Source: Calendula officinalis
Lineage: Eukaryota; Streptophyta; Magnoliopsida; Asterales; Asteraceae
Assembly: GCA_963853835.1 (NCBI GenBank)
Contig: OY970821.1
Span: 51,042,646 to 51,106,645, forward strand
Length of the DNA stretch: 64,000 nt
Direction of reading: 5' to 3'
Position numbers and translations under genes: made by a program. Under the pieces are notes generated by a model. That model saw only the letters and a program-made list of their open reading frames with translations, did no database searches and was not told the origin of the DNA. Shown here in pieces: positions 50,004 to 63,400 of this stretch. Numbering within the stretch: the stretch's first letter is position 1; the number at the start of each line of letters is the position of its first letter.

Positions 50004-50140
50004 ACAAGTAATAGGTGTCCTTAACCCCATAACCAAGGCCAGTGAACCATTATAACCACTACATGTCCATAACTCATATCGATGGCCCTTGAACCATTAT
50101 AACTACTAGCCATGACCAATAGCCTATAGATATCCATTTT

Positions 50141-51780
50141 ACAAGTAATAGGTGTCCATAACCCATAACCATGGTCCTTGAACCATTATAACAACTAGAT
50201 GTCCATAACTGATACTGATGGCCCTTGAACCATTATAACTACTAGCCATGACCGATAGCCTATAAATATACATTTTACAAGTAATAGGTGTCCATAACCC
50301 ATAACCAAGGCCATTGAACCATTATAACCACTACATGTCCATAACTCATATCGATGGCCCTTGAACCATTATAACTACTAGCCATGACCAATAGCCTATA
50401 GATATCCATTTTAAAAGTAACAGGTGTCCATTACGCATAACAATCATCCCTGAACCATTATAACCACTAGATTTCCATAACTGATACTGATGGCCCTTGA
50501 ACCATTATAACTACTAGCCATGTCCAATAGCCTTCAGATATCCATTTTACAAGTAATAGGTGTCCATAACCCATAACCATGGTTCTTGAACCATTATAAC
50601 CACTAGATGTCCATAACTGATACTGATGGCCCATGAACCATTATAACTAGTAACCATGACCAGTAGCCTATATATATCCATTTTACAAGTAATAGGTGTC
50701 CTTAACCCATAACCAAGGCCAGTGAACCATTATAACCACTACATGTCCATAACTCATATCAATGGCCCCTGAACCATTATAACTTCTAGCCATGACCAAT
50801 ACTCTATAGATTTCCATTTTACAAGTAATAGGTGTCATAACCCATAACCATGGTCCTTGAACCATTATAACAAAAAAAAAATGGTAAAGGAGTGTACCAT
50901 TGACACTGGCCACATATTGTGACCGGACACCCGACCCAGCAACAGGTGCATTCCCCGGTAAATCACCTAACAATGATATCCACACCTCTGCTTGGGCTCG
51001 ATATACGAGACCCACCATTATAACAACTAGATGTCCATAACTGATACTGATGGCCCTTGAACCATTATAACTACTAGCCTTGACCGATAGCCTATAAATA
51101 TACATTTTACAAGTAATAGGTGTCCATAACCCATAACCAAGGCCATTGAACCATTATAACCACTACATGTCCATAACTCATATCGATGGCCCTTGAACCA
51201 TTATAACTACTAGCCATGACCAATAGCCTATAGATATCCATGTTAAAAGTAACAGGTGTCCATTACGCATAACAATCATCCCTGAACCATTATAACCACT
51301 AGATTTCCATAACTGATACTGATGGCCCTTGAACCATTATAACTACTAGCCATGACCAATAGCCTATAGATATCCATTTTACAAGTAACAGGTGTCCATA
51401 ACCCATAACCATGGTCCTTGAATCATTATAACCACTAGATGTCCATAACTGATACTGATGGCCCTTGAACCATTATAACTACTAGCCATGTCCAATAGCC
51501 TACAGATATCCATTTTACAAGTTCCATAACCCATAACCATGGTTCTTGAACCATTATAACCACTAGATGTCCATAACTGATACTGATGGCCCATGAACCA
51601 TTATAACTAGTAACCATGACCAGTAGCCTATATATATCCTTTTTACAAGTAATAGGTGTCCTTAACCCATAACCAAGGCCAGTGAACCATTATAACCACT
51701 ACATGTCCATAACTCATATCGATGGCCCTTGAACCATTATAACTACTAGCCATGACCAATAGCCTATAGATATCCATTTT
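50141..51780 (+). repeat. Satellite B segment of about 1,640 bp carrying the insertion, copy 2
   Basis: Tandem duplicate of 48,500-50,140, with its own copy of the insertion at 50,874-51,013. Differences are few: one added A in the homopolymer, and CTACATG for CTAGATG downstream of the insertion. This indicates a recent duplication. Confidence 0.85.
50874..51013. mobile_element. Non-satellite insertion of about 140 bp, copy 2
   Basis: Same sequence and same flanking 13-mer (50,861-50,873 and 51,014-51,026) as the copy at 49,234, with one extra A in the homopolymer. Because the flanking monomer variants are also duplicated, this copy came from duplication of the 1,640-bp segment and not from a second insertion. 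Confidence 0.75.
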
Positions 51781-53270
51781 ACAAGTAATAGGTGTCCATA
51801 ACCCATAACCATGGTCCTTGAACCATTATAACAACTAGATGTCCATAACTGATACTGATGGCCCTTGAACCATTATAACTACTAGCCATGACCAATAGCT
51901 TATAGATATACATTTTACAAGTAATAGGTATCCATAACCCACAACCAAGGCCATTGAACCATTATAACCACTACATGTCCATAACTCATATCGATGGCCC
52001 TTGAACCATTATAACCACTAGCCATGACCAATAGCCTATAGATAACCATTTTACAAGTAATAGGTGTCCATTACCCATAACAATCGTCGTCGAACCATTA
52101 TAACCACTAGATGTCCATAACTGACACTGATAGCCCTTGAACCATTATAACTACTAGCCATGTCCAATAGCCTACAGATATCCATTTTACAAGTAATAGG
52201 TGTCCATAACCCATAACCATGGTCCTTGAATCATTATAACCACTAGATGTCCATAACTGATACTGATGGCCCTTGAACCATTATAACAACTAGCCATGTC
52301 CAATAGCCTACAGATATCCATTTTACAAGTAATAGGTATCCATAACCCATAACCAAGGCCAATGAACCATTATAACCACTACATGTCCATAACTCATATC
52401 GATGGCCCTTGTACCATTATAACTACTAGCCATGTCCAATAGCCTACAGATATCCATTTTACAAGTAATAGGTGTCCATAACCCATAACCATGGTTCTTG
52501 AACCATTATAACCACTAGATGTCCATAACTGATACTGATGGCCCATGAACCATTTTAACTAGTAACCTTGACCAGTACCCTACAGATATCCATTTTACAA
52601 GTAATAGGTGTCCATAACCCATAACCAAGGCCAGTGAACCATTATAACCACTACATGTCCATATCTCATATCGATGGCCCCTTAACCATTATAACTACTA
52701 GCCATGACCAATAGTCTATAGATATCCATTTTACAAGTAGTAGGTGTCCATAACCCATAACCATGGTCCTTGAACCATTATAACAACTAGATGTCCATAA
52801 CTGATACTGATGGCCCTTGAACCATTATAACTACTAGCCATGACCGATAGCCTATAAATATACATTTTACAAGTAATAGGTGTCCATAACCCATAACCAA
52901 GGCCATTGAACCATTATAACCACTACATGTCCATAACTCATATCGATGGCCCTTGAACCATTATAACTACTAGCCATAACCAATAGCCTATAGATATCCA
53001 TTTTAAAAGTAATAGGTGTCCATTACGCATAACAATCGTCCCTGAACCATTATAACCACTAGATTTCCATAACTGATACCGATGGCCCTTGAACCATTAT
53101 AACTACTAGCCATGACCAATAGCCTATAGATATCCATTTTACAAGTAACAGGTGTCCATAACCCATAACCATGGTCCTTGAATCATTATAACCACTAGAT
53201 GTCCATAACTGATACTGATGGCCCTTGAACCATTATAACTACTAGCCATGTCCAATAGCCTACAGATATC
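50934..53270 (+). repeat. Satellite B segment of about 2.3 kb repeated 7,951 bp downstream
   Basis: Matches 58,885-61,220 at 7,951 bp. Markers: the 8-bp-deleted monomer (51,517 and 59,468), AATCGTCGTCGAACC (GTCGTCG at 52,086 and 60,037) and AATAGCTTATAGATATAC. The same GTCGTCG variant also occurs at 45,001, 7,085 bp upstream, as part of a third related segment around 44.6-46.2 kb. Confidence 0.75.
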
Positions 53271-53280
53271 CATTTTACAA
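52192..53280 (+). repeat. Satellite B 8-monomer repeat (1,089 bp), copy 1
   Basis: Eight monomers followed by a similar series at an offset of 1,089 bp. Shared markers include AATAGGTATCCATAA (about 52,330 and 53,419), AAGTAGTAGGTG (52,737 and 53,826) and CATAACCAATAGCC. The copy ends where AACCATGGTTC replaces AACCATGGTCC near 54,250. Confidence 0.78.
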
Positions 53281-54240
53281 GTAATAGGTGTTCATAACCC
53301 ATAACCATGGTCCTTGAATCATTATAACCACTAGATGTCCATAACTGATACTGATGGCCCTTGAACCATTATAACAACTAGCCATGTCCAATAGCCGACG
53401 GATATCCATTTTACAAGTAATAGGTATCCATAAACCATAACCAAGGCCAATGAACCATTATAACCACTACATGTCCATAACTCATATCGATGGCCCTTGT
53501 ACCATTATAACTACTAGCCATGTCCAATAGCCTACAGATATCCATTTTACAAGTAATAGGTGTCCATAACCCATAACCATGGTTCTTGAACCATTATAAC
53601 CACTAGATGTCCATAACTGATACTGATGGCCCATGAACCATTTTAACTAGTAACCTTGACCAGTACCCTACAGATATCCATTTTACAAGTAATAGGTGTC
53701 CGTAACCCATAATCAAGGCCAGTGAACCATTATAACCACTACATGTCCGTATCTCATATCGATGGCCCCTTAACCATTATAACTACTAGCCATGACCAAT
53801 AGTCTATAGATATCCATTTTACAAGTAGTAGGTGTCCATAACCCATAACCATGGTCCTTGAACCATTATAACAACTAGATGTCCATAACTGATACTGATG
53901 GCCCTTGAACCATTATAACTACTAGCCATGACCGATAGCCTATAAATATACATTTTACAAGTAATAGGTGTCCATAACCCATAACCAAGGCCATTGAACC
54001 ATTATAACCACTACATGTCCATAACTCATATCGATGGCCCTTGAACCATTATAACTACTAGCCATAACCAATAGCCTATAGATATCCATTTTAAAAGTAA
54101 TAGGTGTCCATTACGCATAACAATCGTCCCTGAACTATTATAACCACTAGATTTCCATAACTGATACCGATGGCCCTTGAACCATTATAACTACTAGCCA
54201 TGACCAATAGCCTATAGATATCCATTTTACAAGTAACAGG
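53281..54240 (+). repeat. Satellite B 8-monomer repeat, copy 2 (incomplete)
   Basis: Second copy of 52,192-53,280, about seven monomers long. It has several private substitutions, for example GGTGTTCATAACC (53,288), AGCCGACGGATATCC (about 53,394) and GTCCGTAACCCATAATC (about 53,699). Confidence 0.75.
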
Positions 54241-56261
54241 TGTCCATAACCCATAACCATGGTTCTTGAACCATTATAACCACTAGATGTCCATAACTGA
54301 TACTGATGGCCCATGAACCATTATAACTAGTAACCATGACCAGTAGCCTATATATATCCATTTTACAAGTAATAGGTGTCCTTAACCCATAACCAAGGCC
54401 AGTGAACCATTATAACCACTACATGTCCATATCACATATCGATGGCCCCTTATAACTACTAGCCATGACCAATAGTCTATAGATATCCATTTTACAAGTA
54501 GTAGGTGTCCATAACCCATAACCATGGTCCTTGAACCATTATAACAACTAGATGTCCATAACTGATACTGATGGCCCTTGAACCATTATAACTACTAGCC
54601 ATGACCGATAGCCTATAAATATACATTTTACAAGTAATAGGTGTCCATAACCCATAACCAAGGCCATTGAACCATTATAACCACTACATGTCCATAACTC
54701 ATATCGATGGCCCTTGAACCATTATAACTACTAGCCATAACCAATAGCCTATAGATATCCATTTTAAAAGTAATAGGTGTCCATTACGCATAACAATCGT
54801 CCCTGAACCATTATAACCACTAGATTTCCATAACTGATACCGATGGCCCTTGAACCATTATAACTACTAGCCATGACCAATAGCCTATAGATATCCATTT
54901 TACAAGTAACAGGTGTCCATAACCCATAACCATGGTCCTTGAATCATTATAACCACTAGATGTCCATAACTGATACTGATGGCCCTTGAACCATTATAAC
55001 TACTAGCCATGTCCAATAGCCTACAGATATCCATTTTACAAGTAATAGGTGTCCATAACCCATAACCATGGTTCTTGAACCATTATAACCACTAGATGTC
55101 CATAACTGATACTGATGGCCCATGAACCATTATAACTAGTAACCATGACCAGTAGCCTATATATATCCATTTTACAAGTAATAGGTGTCCATAACCCATA
55201 ACCATGGTTCTTGAACCATTATAACCACTAGATGTCCATAACTGATACTGATGGCCCATGAACCATTTTAACTAGTAACCTTGACCAGTACTTTACAGAT
55301 ATCCATTTTACAAGTAATAGGTGTCCATAACCCATAACCAAGGCCAGTGAACCATTATAACCACTACATGTCCATATCTCATATCGATGGCCCCTTAACC
55401 ATTATAACTACTAGCCATGACCAATAGTCTATAGATATCCATTTTACAAGTAGTAGGTGTCCATAACCCATAACCATGGTCCTTGAACCATTATAACAAC
55501 TAGATGTCCATAACTGATACTGATGGCCCTTGAACCATTATAACTACTAGCCATGACCGATAGCCTATAAATATACATTTTACAAGTAATAGGTGTCCAT
55601 AACCCATAACCAAGGCCATTGAACCATTATAACCACTACATGTCCATAACTCATATCGATGGCCCTTGAACCATTATAACTACTAGCCATAACCAATAGC
55701 CTATAGATATCCATTTTAAAAGTAATAGGTGTCCATTACGCATAACAATCGTCCCTGAACCATTATAACCACTTGATTTCCATAACTGATACCGATGGCC
55801 CTTGAACCATTATAACTACTAGCCATGACCAATAGCCTATAGATATCCATTTTACAAGTAACAGGTGTCCATAACCCATAACCATGGTCCTTGAATCATT
55901 ATAACCACTAGATGTCCATAACTGATACTGATTGCCCTTGAACCATTATAACTACTAGCCATGTCCAATAGCCTACAGATATCCATTTTACAAGTAATAG
56001 GTGTCCATAACCCATAACCATGGTTCTTGAACCATTATAACCACTAGATGTCCATAACTGATACTGATGGCCCATGAACCATTATAACTAGTAACCATGA
56101 CCAGTAGCCTATATATATCCATTTTACAAGTAATAGGTGTCCTTAACCCATAACCAAGGCCAGTGAACCATTATAACCACTACATGTCCATAACTCATAT
56201 CGATGGCCCCTGAACCATTATAACTTCTAGCCATGACCAATACTCTATAGATTTCCATTTT

Positions 56262-56341
56262 ACCCAGCAACGGGTGCATTCCCCGGTAAATCACCTAACA
56301 ATGATATCCACACCTCTGCTTGGGCTCGATATACGAGACCC
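56262..56341. mobile_element. Shortened insertion remnant (80 bp), copy 1
   Basis: The right 80 bp of the island, from ACCCAGCAACGGGTGC to CGAGACCC, follow directly on ATTTCCATTTT. Compared with 49,181-49,292 a stretch of 112 bp is missing, covering the rest of that satellite monomer, the left target-site copy, the A-run and the left part of the insertion. The two ends share AC at the joint. The preceding monomer still carries the AACTTCTAGCC and TACTCTATAG variants linked to the full insertion. This copy reads CAACGGGTGC where the others read CAACAGGTGC. Confidence 0.85.
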
Positions 56342-58884
56342 ACCATTATAACAACTAGATGTCCATAACTGATACTGATGGCCCTTGAACCATTATAACT
56401 ACTAGCCTTGACCGATAGCCTATAAATATACATTTTACAAGTAATAGGTGTCCATAACCCATAACCAAGGCCATTGAACCATTATAACCACTACATGTCC
56501 ATAACTCATATCGATGGCCCTTGAACCATTATAACTACTAGCCATGACCAATAGCCTATAGATATCCATTTTAAAAGTAACAGGTGTCCATTACGCATAA
56601 CAATCATCCCTGAACCATTATAACCACTAGATTTCCATAACTGATACCGATGGCCCTTGAACCATTATAACTACTAGCCATGACCAATAGCCTATAGATA
56701 TCCATTTTACAAGTAACAGGTGTCCATAACCCATAACCATGGTCCTTGAATCATTATAACCACTAGATGTCCATAACTGATACTGATGGCCCTTGAACCA
56801 TTATAACTACTAGCCATGTCCAATAGCCTACAGATATCCATTTTAGAAGTAATAGGTGTCCATAACCCATAACCATGGTTCTTGAACCATTATAACCACT
56901 AGATGTCCATAACTGATACTGATGGCCCATGAACCATTATAACTAGTAACCATGACCAGTAGCCTATATATATCCATTTTACAAGTAATAGGTGTCCTTA
57001 ACCCATAACCAAGGCCAGTGAACCATTATAACCACTACATGTCCATATCTCATATCGATGGCCCCTTAACCATTATAACTACTAGCCATGACCAATAGTC
57101 TATAGATATCCATTTTACAAGTAGTAGGTGTCCATAACCCATAACCATGGTCCTTGAACCATTATAACAACTAGATGTCCATAACTGATACTGATGGCCC
57201 TTGAACCATTATAACTACTAGCCATGACCGATAGCCTATAAATATACATTTTACAAGTAATAGGTGTCCATAACCCATAACCAAGGCCATTGAACCATTA
57301 TAACCACTACATGTCCATAACTCATATCGATGGCCCTTGAACCATTATAACTACTAGCCATAACCAATAGCCTATAGATATCCATTTTAAAAGTAATAGG
57401 TGTCCATTACGCATAACAATCGTCCCTGAACCATTATAACCACTAGATTTCCATAACTGATACCGATGGCCCTTGAACCATTATAACTACTAGCCATGAC
57501 CAATAGCCTATAGATATCCATTTTACAAGTAACAGGTGTCCATAACCCATAACCATGGTCCTTGAATCATTATAACCACTAGATGTCCATAACTGATACT
57601 GATGGCCCTTGAACCATTATAACTACTAGCCATGTCCAATAACCTACAGATATCCATTTTACAAGTAATAGGTGTCCATAACCCATAACCATGGTTCTTG
57701 AACCATTATAACCACTAGATGTCCATAACTGATACTGATGGCCCATGAACCATTATAACTAGTAACCATGACCAGTAGCCTATATATATCCATTTTACAA
57801 GTAATAGGTGTCCATAACCCATAACCATGGTTCTTGAACCATTATAACCACTAGATGTCCATAACTGATACTGATGGCCCATGAACCATTTTAACTAGTA
57901 ACCTTGACCAGTACCCTACAGATATCCATTTTACAAGTAATAGGTGTCCATAACCCATAACCAAGGCCAGTGAACCATTATAACCACTACATGTCCATAT
58001 CTCATATCGATGGCCCCTTAACCATTATAACTACTAGCCATGACCAATAGTCTATAGATATCCATTTTACAAGTAGTATGTGTCCATAACCCATAACCAT
58101 GGTCCTTGAACCATTATAACAACTAGATGTCCATAACTGATACTGATGGCCCTTGAACCATTATAACTACTAGCCATGACCGATAGCCTATAAATATACA
58201 TTTTACAAGTAATAGGTGTCCATAACCCATAACCAAGGCCATTGAACCATTATAACCACTACATGTCCATAACTCATATCGATGGCCCTTGAACCATTAT
58301 AACTACTAGCCATAACCAATAGCCTATAGATATCCATTTTAAAAGTAATAGGTGTCCATTACGCATAACAATCGTCCCTGAACCATTATAACCACTAGAT
58401 TTCCATAACTGATACCGATGGCCCTTGAACCATTATAACTACTAGCCATGACCAATAGCCTATAGATATCCATTTTACAAGTAACAGGTGTCCATAACCC
58501 ATAACCATGGTCCTTGAATCATTATAACCACTAGATGTCCATAACTGATACTGATTGCCCTTGAACCATTATAGCTACTAGCCATGTCCAATAGCCTACA
58601 GATATCCATTTTACAAGTAATAGGTGTCCATAACCCATAACCATGGTTCTTGAACCATTATAACCACTAGATGTCCATAACTGATACTGATGGCCCATGA
58701 ACCATTATAACTAGTAACCATGACCAGTAGCCTATATATATCCATTTTACAAGTAATAGGTGTCCTTAACCCATAACCAAGGCCAGTGAACCATTATAAC
58801 CACTACATGTCCATAACTCATATCGATGGCCCCTGAACCATTATAACTTCTAGCCATGACCAATACTCTATAGATTTCCATTTT

Positions 58885-58964
58885 ACCCAGCAACAGGTGC
58901 ATTCCCCGGTAAATCACCTAACAATGATATCCACACCTCTGCTTGGGCTCGATATACGAGACCC
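58885..58964. mobile_element. Shortened insertion remnant (80 bp), copy 2
   Basis: Same joint and same 80 bp as the copy at 56,262, which lies 2,623 bp upstream. Downstream, however, the monomers match 51,014 onward (offset 7,951 bp) and not 56,342 onward beyond about 300 bp. The copy therefore sits at a recombination point between two higher-order registers. Confidence 0.85.
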
Positions 58965-60418
58965 ACCATTATAACAACTAGATGTCCATAACTGATACTG
59001 ATGGCCCTTGAACCATTATAACTACTAGCCTTGACCGATAGCCTATAAATATACATTTTACAAGTAATAGGTGTCCATAACCCATAACCAAGGCCATTGA
59101 ACCATTATAACCACTACATGTCCATAACTCATATCGATGGCCCTTGAACCATTATAACTACTAGCCATGACCAATAGCCTATAGATATCCATTTTAAAAG
59201 TAACAGGTGTCCATTACGCATAACAATCATCCCTGAACCATTATAACCACTAGATTTCCATAACTGATACTGATGGCCCTTGAACCATTATAACTACTAG
59301 CCATGACCAATAGCCTATAGATATCCATTTTACAAGTAACAGGTGTCCATAACCCATAACCATGGTCCTTGAATCATTATAACCACTAGATGTCCATAAC
59401 TGATACTGATGGCCCTTGAACCATTATAACTACTAGCCATGTCCAATAGCCTACAGATATCCATTTTACAAGTTCCATAACCCATAACCATGGTTCTTGA
59501 ACCATTATAACCAATAGATGTCCATAACTGATACTGATGGCCCATGAACCATTATAACTAGTAACCATGACCAGTAGCCTATATATATCCATTTTACAAG
59601 TAATAGGTGTCCTTAACCCATAACCAAGGCCAGTGAACCATTATAACCACTACATGTCCATAACTCATATCGATGGCCCTTGAACCATTATAACTACTAG
59701 CCATGACCAATAGCCTATAGATATCCATTTTACAAGTAATAGGTGTCCATAACCCATAACCATGGTCCTTGAACCATTATAACAACTAGATGTCCATAAC
59801 TGATACTGATGGCCCTTGAACCATTATAACTACTAGCCATGACCAATAGCTTATAGATATACATTTTACGAGTAATAGGTATCCATAACCCACAACCAAG
59901 GCCACTGAACCATTATAACCACTACATGTCCATAACTCATATCGATAGCCCTTGAACCATTATAACCACTAGCCATGACCAATAGCCTATAGATAACCAT
60001 TTTACAAGTAATAGGTGTCCATTACCCATAACAATCGTCGTCGAACCATTATAACCACTAGATGTCCATAACTGACACTGATAGCCCTTGAACCATTATA
60101 ACTACTAGCCATGTCCAATAGCCTACAGATATCCATTTTACAAGTAATAGGTGTCCATAACCCATAACCATGGTCCTTGAATCATTATAACCACTAGATG
60201 TCCATAACTGATACTGATGGCCCTTGAACCATTATAACAACTAGCCATGTCCAATAGCCTACAGATATCCATTTTACAAGTAATAGGTATCCATAACCCA
60301 TAACCAAGGCCAATGAACCATTATAACCACTACATGTCCATAACTCATATCGATGGCCCTTGTACCATTATAACTACTAGCCATGTCCAATAGCCTACAG
60401 ATATCCATTTTACAAGTA

Positions 60419-63400
60419 ATAGGTGTCCATAACCCTTAAACCATGGTTCTTGAACCATTATAACCACTAGATGTCCATAACTGATACTGATGGCCCATAA
60501 ACCAATTTAACTAGTAACCTTGACCAGTACCCTACAGATATCCATTTTACAAGTAATAGGTGTCCATAACCCATAACCAAGGCCAGTGAACCATTATAAC
60601 CACTACATGTCCATATCTCATATCGATGGCCCCTTAACCATTATAACTACTAGCCATGACCAATAGTCTATAGATATCCATTTTACAAGTAGTAGGTGTC
60701 CATAACCCATAACCATGGTCCTTGAACCATTATAACAACTAGATGTCCATAACTGATACTGATGGCCCTTGAACCATTATAACTACTAGCCATGACCGAT
60801 AGCCTATAAATATACATTTTACAAGTAATAGGTGTCCATAACCCATAACCAAGGCCATTGAACCATTATAACCACTACATGTCCATAACTCATATCGATG
60901 GCCCTTGAACCATTATAACTACTAGCCATAACCAATAGCCTATAGATATCCATTTTAAAAGTAATAGGTGTCCATTACGCATAACAATCGTCCCTGAACC
61001 ATTATAACCACTTGATTTCCATAACTGATACCGATGGCCCTTGAACCATTATAACTACTAGCCATGACCAATAGCCTATAGATATCCATTTTACAAGTAA
61101 CAGGTGTCCATAACCCATAACCATGGTCCTTGAATCATTATAACCACTAGATGTCCATAACTGATACTGATTGCCCTTGAACCATTATAACTACTAGCCA
61201 TGTCCAATAGCCTACAGATATCCATTTTACAAGTAATAGGTGTCCATAACCCATAACCATGGTTCTTGAACCATTATAACCACTAGATGTCCATAACTGA
61301 TACTGATGGCCCATGAACCATTATAACTAGTAACCATGACCAGTAGCCTATATATATCCATTTTACAAGTAATAGGTGTCCTTAACCCATAACCAAGGCC
61401 AGTGAACCATTATAACCACTACATGTCCATAACTCATATCGATGGCCCCTGAACCATTATAACTTCTAGCCATGACCAATACTCTATAGATTTCCATTTT
61501 ACCCAGCAACAGGTGCATTCCCCGGTAAATCACCTAACAATGATATCCACACCTCTGCTTGAGCTCGATATACGAGACCCACCATTATAACAACTAGATG
61601 TCCATAACTGATACTGATGGCCCTTGAACCATTATAACTACTAGCCTTGACCGATAGCCTATAAATATACATTTTACAAGTAATAGGTGTCCATAACCCA
61701 TAACCAAGGCCATTGAACCATTATAACCACTACATGTCCATAACTCATATCGATGGCCCTTGAACCATTATAACTACTAGCCATGACCAATAGCCTATAG
61801 ATATCCATTTTAAAAGTAACAGGTGTCCATTACGCATAACAATCATCCCTGAACCATTATAACCACTAGATTTCCATAACTGATACCGATGGCCCTTGAA
61901 CCATTATAACTACTAGCCATGACCAATAGCCTATAGATATCCATTTTACAAGTAACAGGTGTCCATAACCCATAACCATGGTCCTTGAATCATTATAACC
62001 ACTAGATGTCCATAACTGATACTGATGGCCCTTGAACCATTATAACTACTAGCCATGTCCAATAGCCTACAGATATCCATTTTAGAAGTAATAGGTGTCC
62101 ATAACCCATAACCATGGTTCTTGAACCATTATAACCACTAGATGTCCATAACTGATACTGATGGCCCATGAACCATTATAACTAGTAACCATGACCAGTA
62201 GCCTATATATATCCATTTTACAAGTAATAGGTGTCCTTAACCCATAACCAAGGCCAGTGAACCATTATAACCACTACATGTCCATATCTCATATCGATGG
62301 CCCCTTAACCATTATAACTACTAGCCATGACCAATAGTCTATAGATATCCATTTTACAAGTAGTAGGTGTCCATAACCCATAACCATGGTCCTTGAACCA
62401 TTATAACAACTAGATGTCCATAACTGATACTGATGGCCCTTGAACCATTATAACTACTAGCCATGACCGATAGCCTATAAATATACATTTTACAAGTAAT
62501 AGGTGTCCATAACCCATAACCAAGGCCATTGAACCATTATAACCACTACATGTCCATAACTCATATCGATGGCCCTTGAACCATTATAACTACTAGCCAT
62601 AACCAATAGCCTATAGATATCCATTTTAAAAGTAATAGGTGTCCATTACGCATAACAATCGTCCCTGAACCATTATAACCACTAGATTTCCATAACTGAT
62701 ACCGATGGCCCTTGAACCATTATAACTACTAGCCATGACCAATAGCCTATAGATATCCATTTTACAAGTAACAGGTGTCCATAACCCATAACCATGGTCC
62801 TTGAATCATTATAACCACTAGATGTCCATAACTGATACTGATGGCCCTTGAACCATTATAACTACTAGCCATGTCCAATAGCCTACAGATATCCATTTTA
62901 CAAGTAATAGGTGTCCATAACCCATAACCATGGTTCTTGAACCATTATAACCACTAGATGTCCATAACTGATACTGATGGCCCATGAACCATTATAACTA
63001 GTAACCATGACCAGTAGCCTATATATATCCATTTTACAAGTAATAGGTGTCCATAACCCATAACCATGGTTCTTGAACCATTATAACCACTAGATGTCCA
63101 TAACTGATACTGATGGCCCATGAACCATTTTAACTAGTAACCTTGACCAGTACCCTACAGATATCCATTTTACAAGTAATAGGTGTCCATAACCCATAAC
63201 CAAGGCCAGTGAACCATTATAACCACTACATGTCCATATCTCATATCGATGGCCCCTTAACCATTATAACTACTAGCCATGACCAATAGTCTATAGATAT
63301 CCATTTTACAAGTAGTAGGTGTCCATAACCCATAACCATGGTCCTTGAACCATTACAACAACTAGATGTCCATAACTGATACTGATGGCCCTTGAACCAT

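Larger units (their letters stand above)
48500..50140 (+). repeat. Satellite B segment of about 1,640 bp carrying the insertion, copy 1
   Basis: Eleven monomers plus the foreign insertion at 49,234-49,372. The next 1,640 bp repeat the same order, with the offset 1,640 bp left of the A-run and 1,641 bp right of it because copy 2 has one more A. The monomer before the insertion has a distinctive variant with AACTTCTAGCC and TACTCTATAGATTTCC. Confidence 0.85.
55180..60418 (+). repeat. Satellite B 5,239-bp higher-order repeat, copy 1
   Basis: Repeats from 60,419 to the right edge at a constant offset of 5,239 bp. Exact markers: insertion remnants (56,262 and 61,501), the rare TTTTAGAAGTAATAGG (56,841 and 62,080), and AACCATGACCAGTAGCC (57,764 and 63,003). 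Inside it a 2,623-bp offset also holds for part of the length, so 5,239 is two slightly different halves of about 2.62 kb. Confidence 0.8.

Noticed and set aside
40365..59592. Short minus-strand open stretches of 60-140 codons in satellite B
   Set aside because: They translate the monomer itself, recur wherever the monomer order recurs, and show no coding signal.
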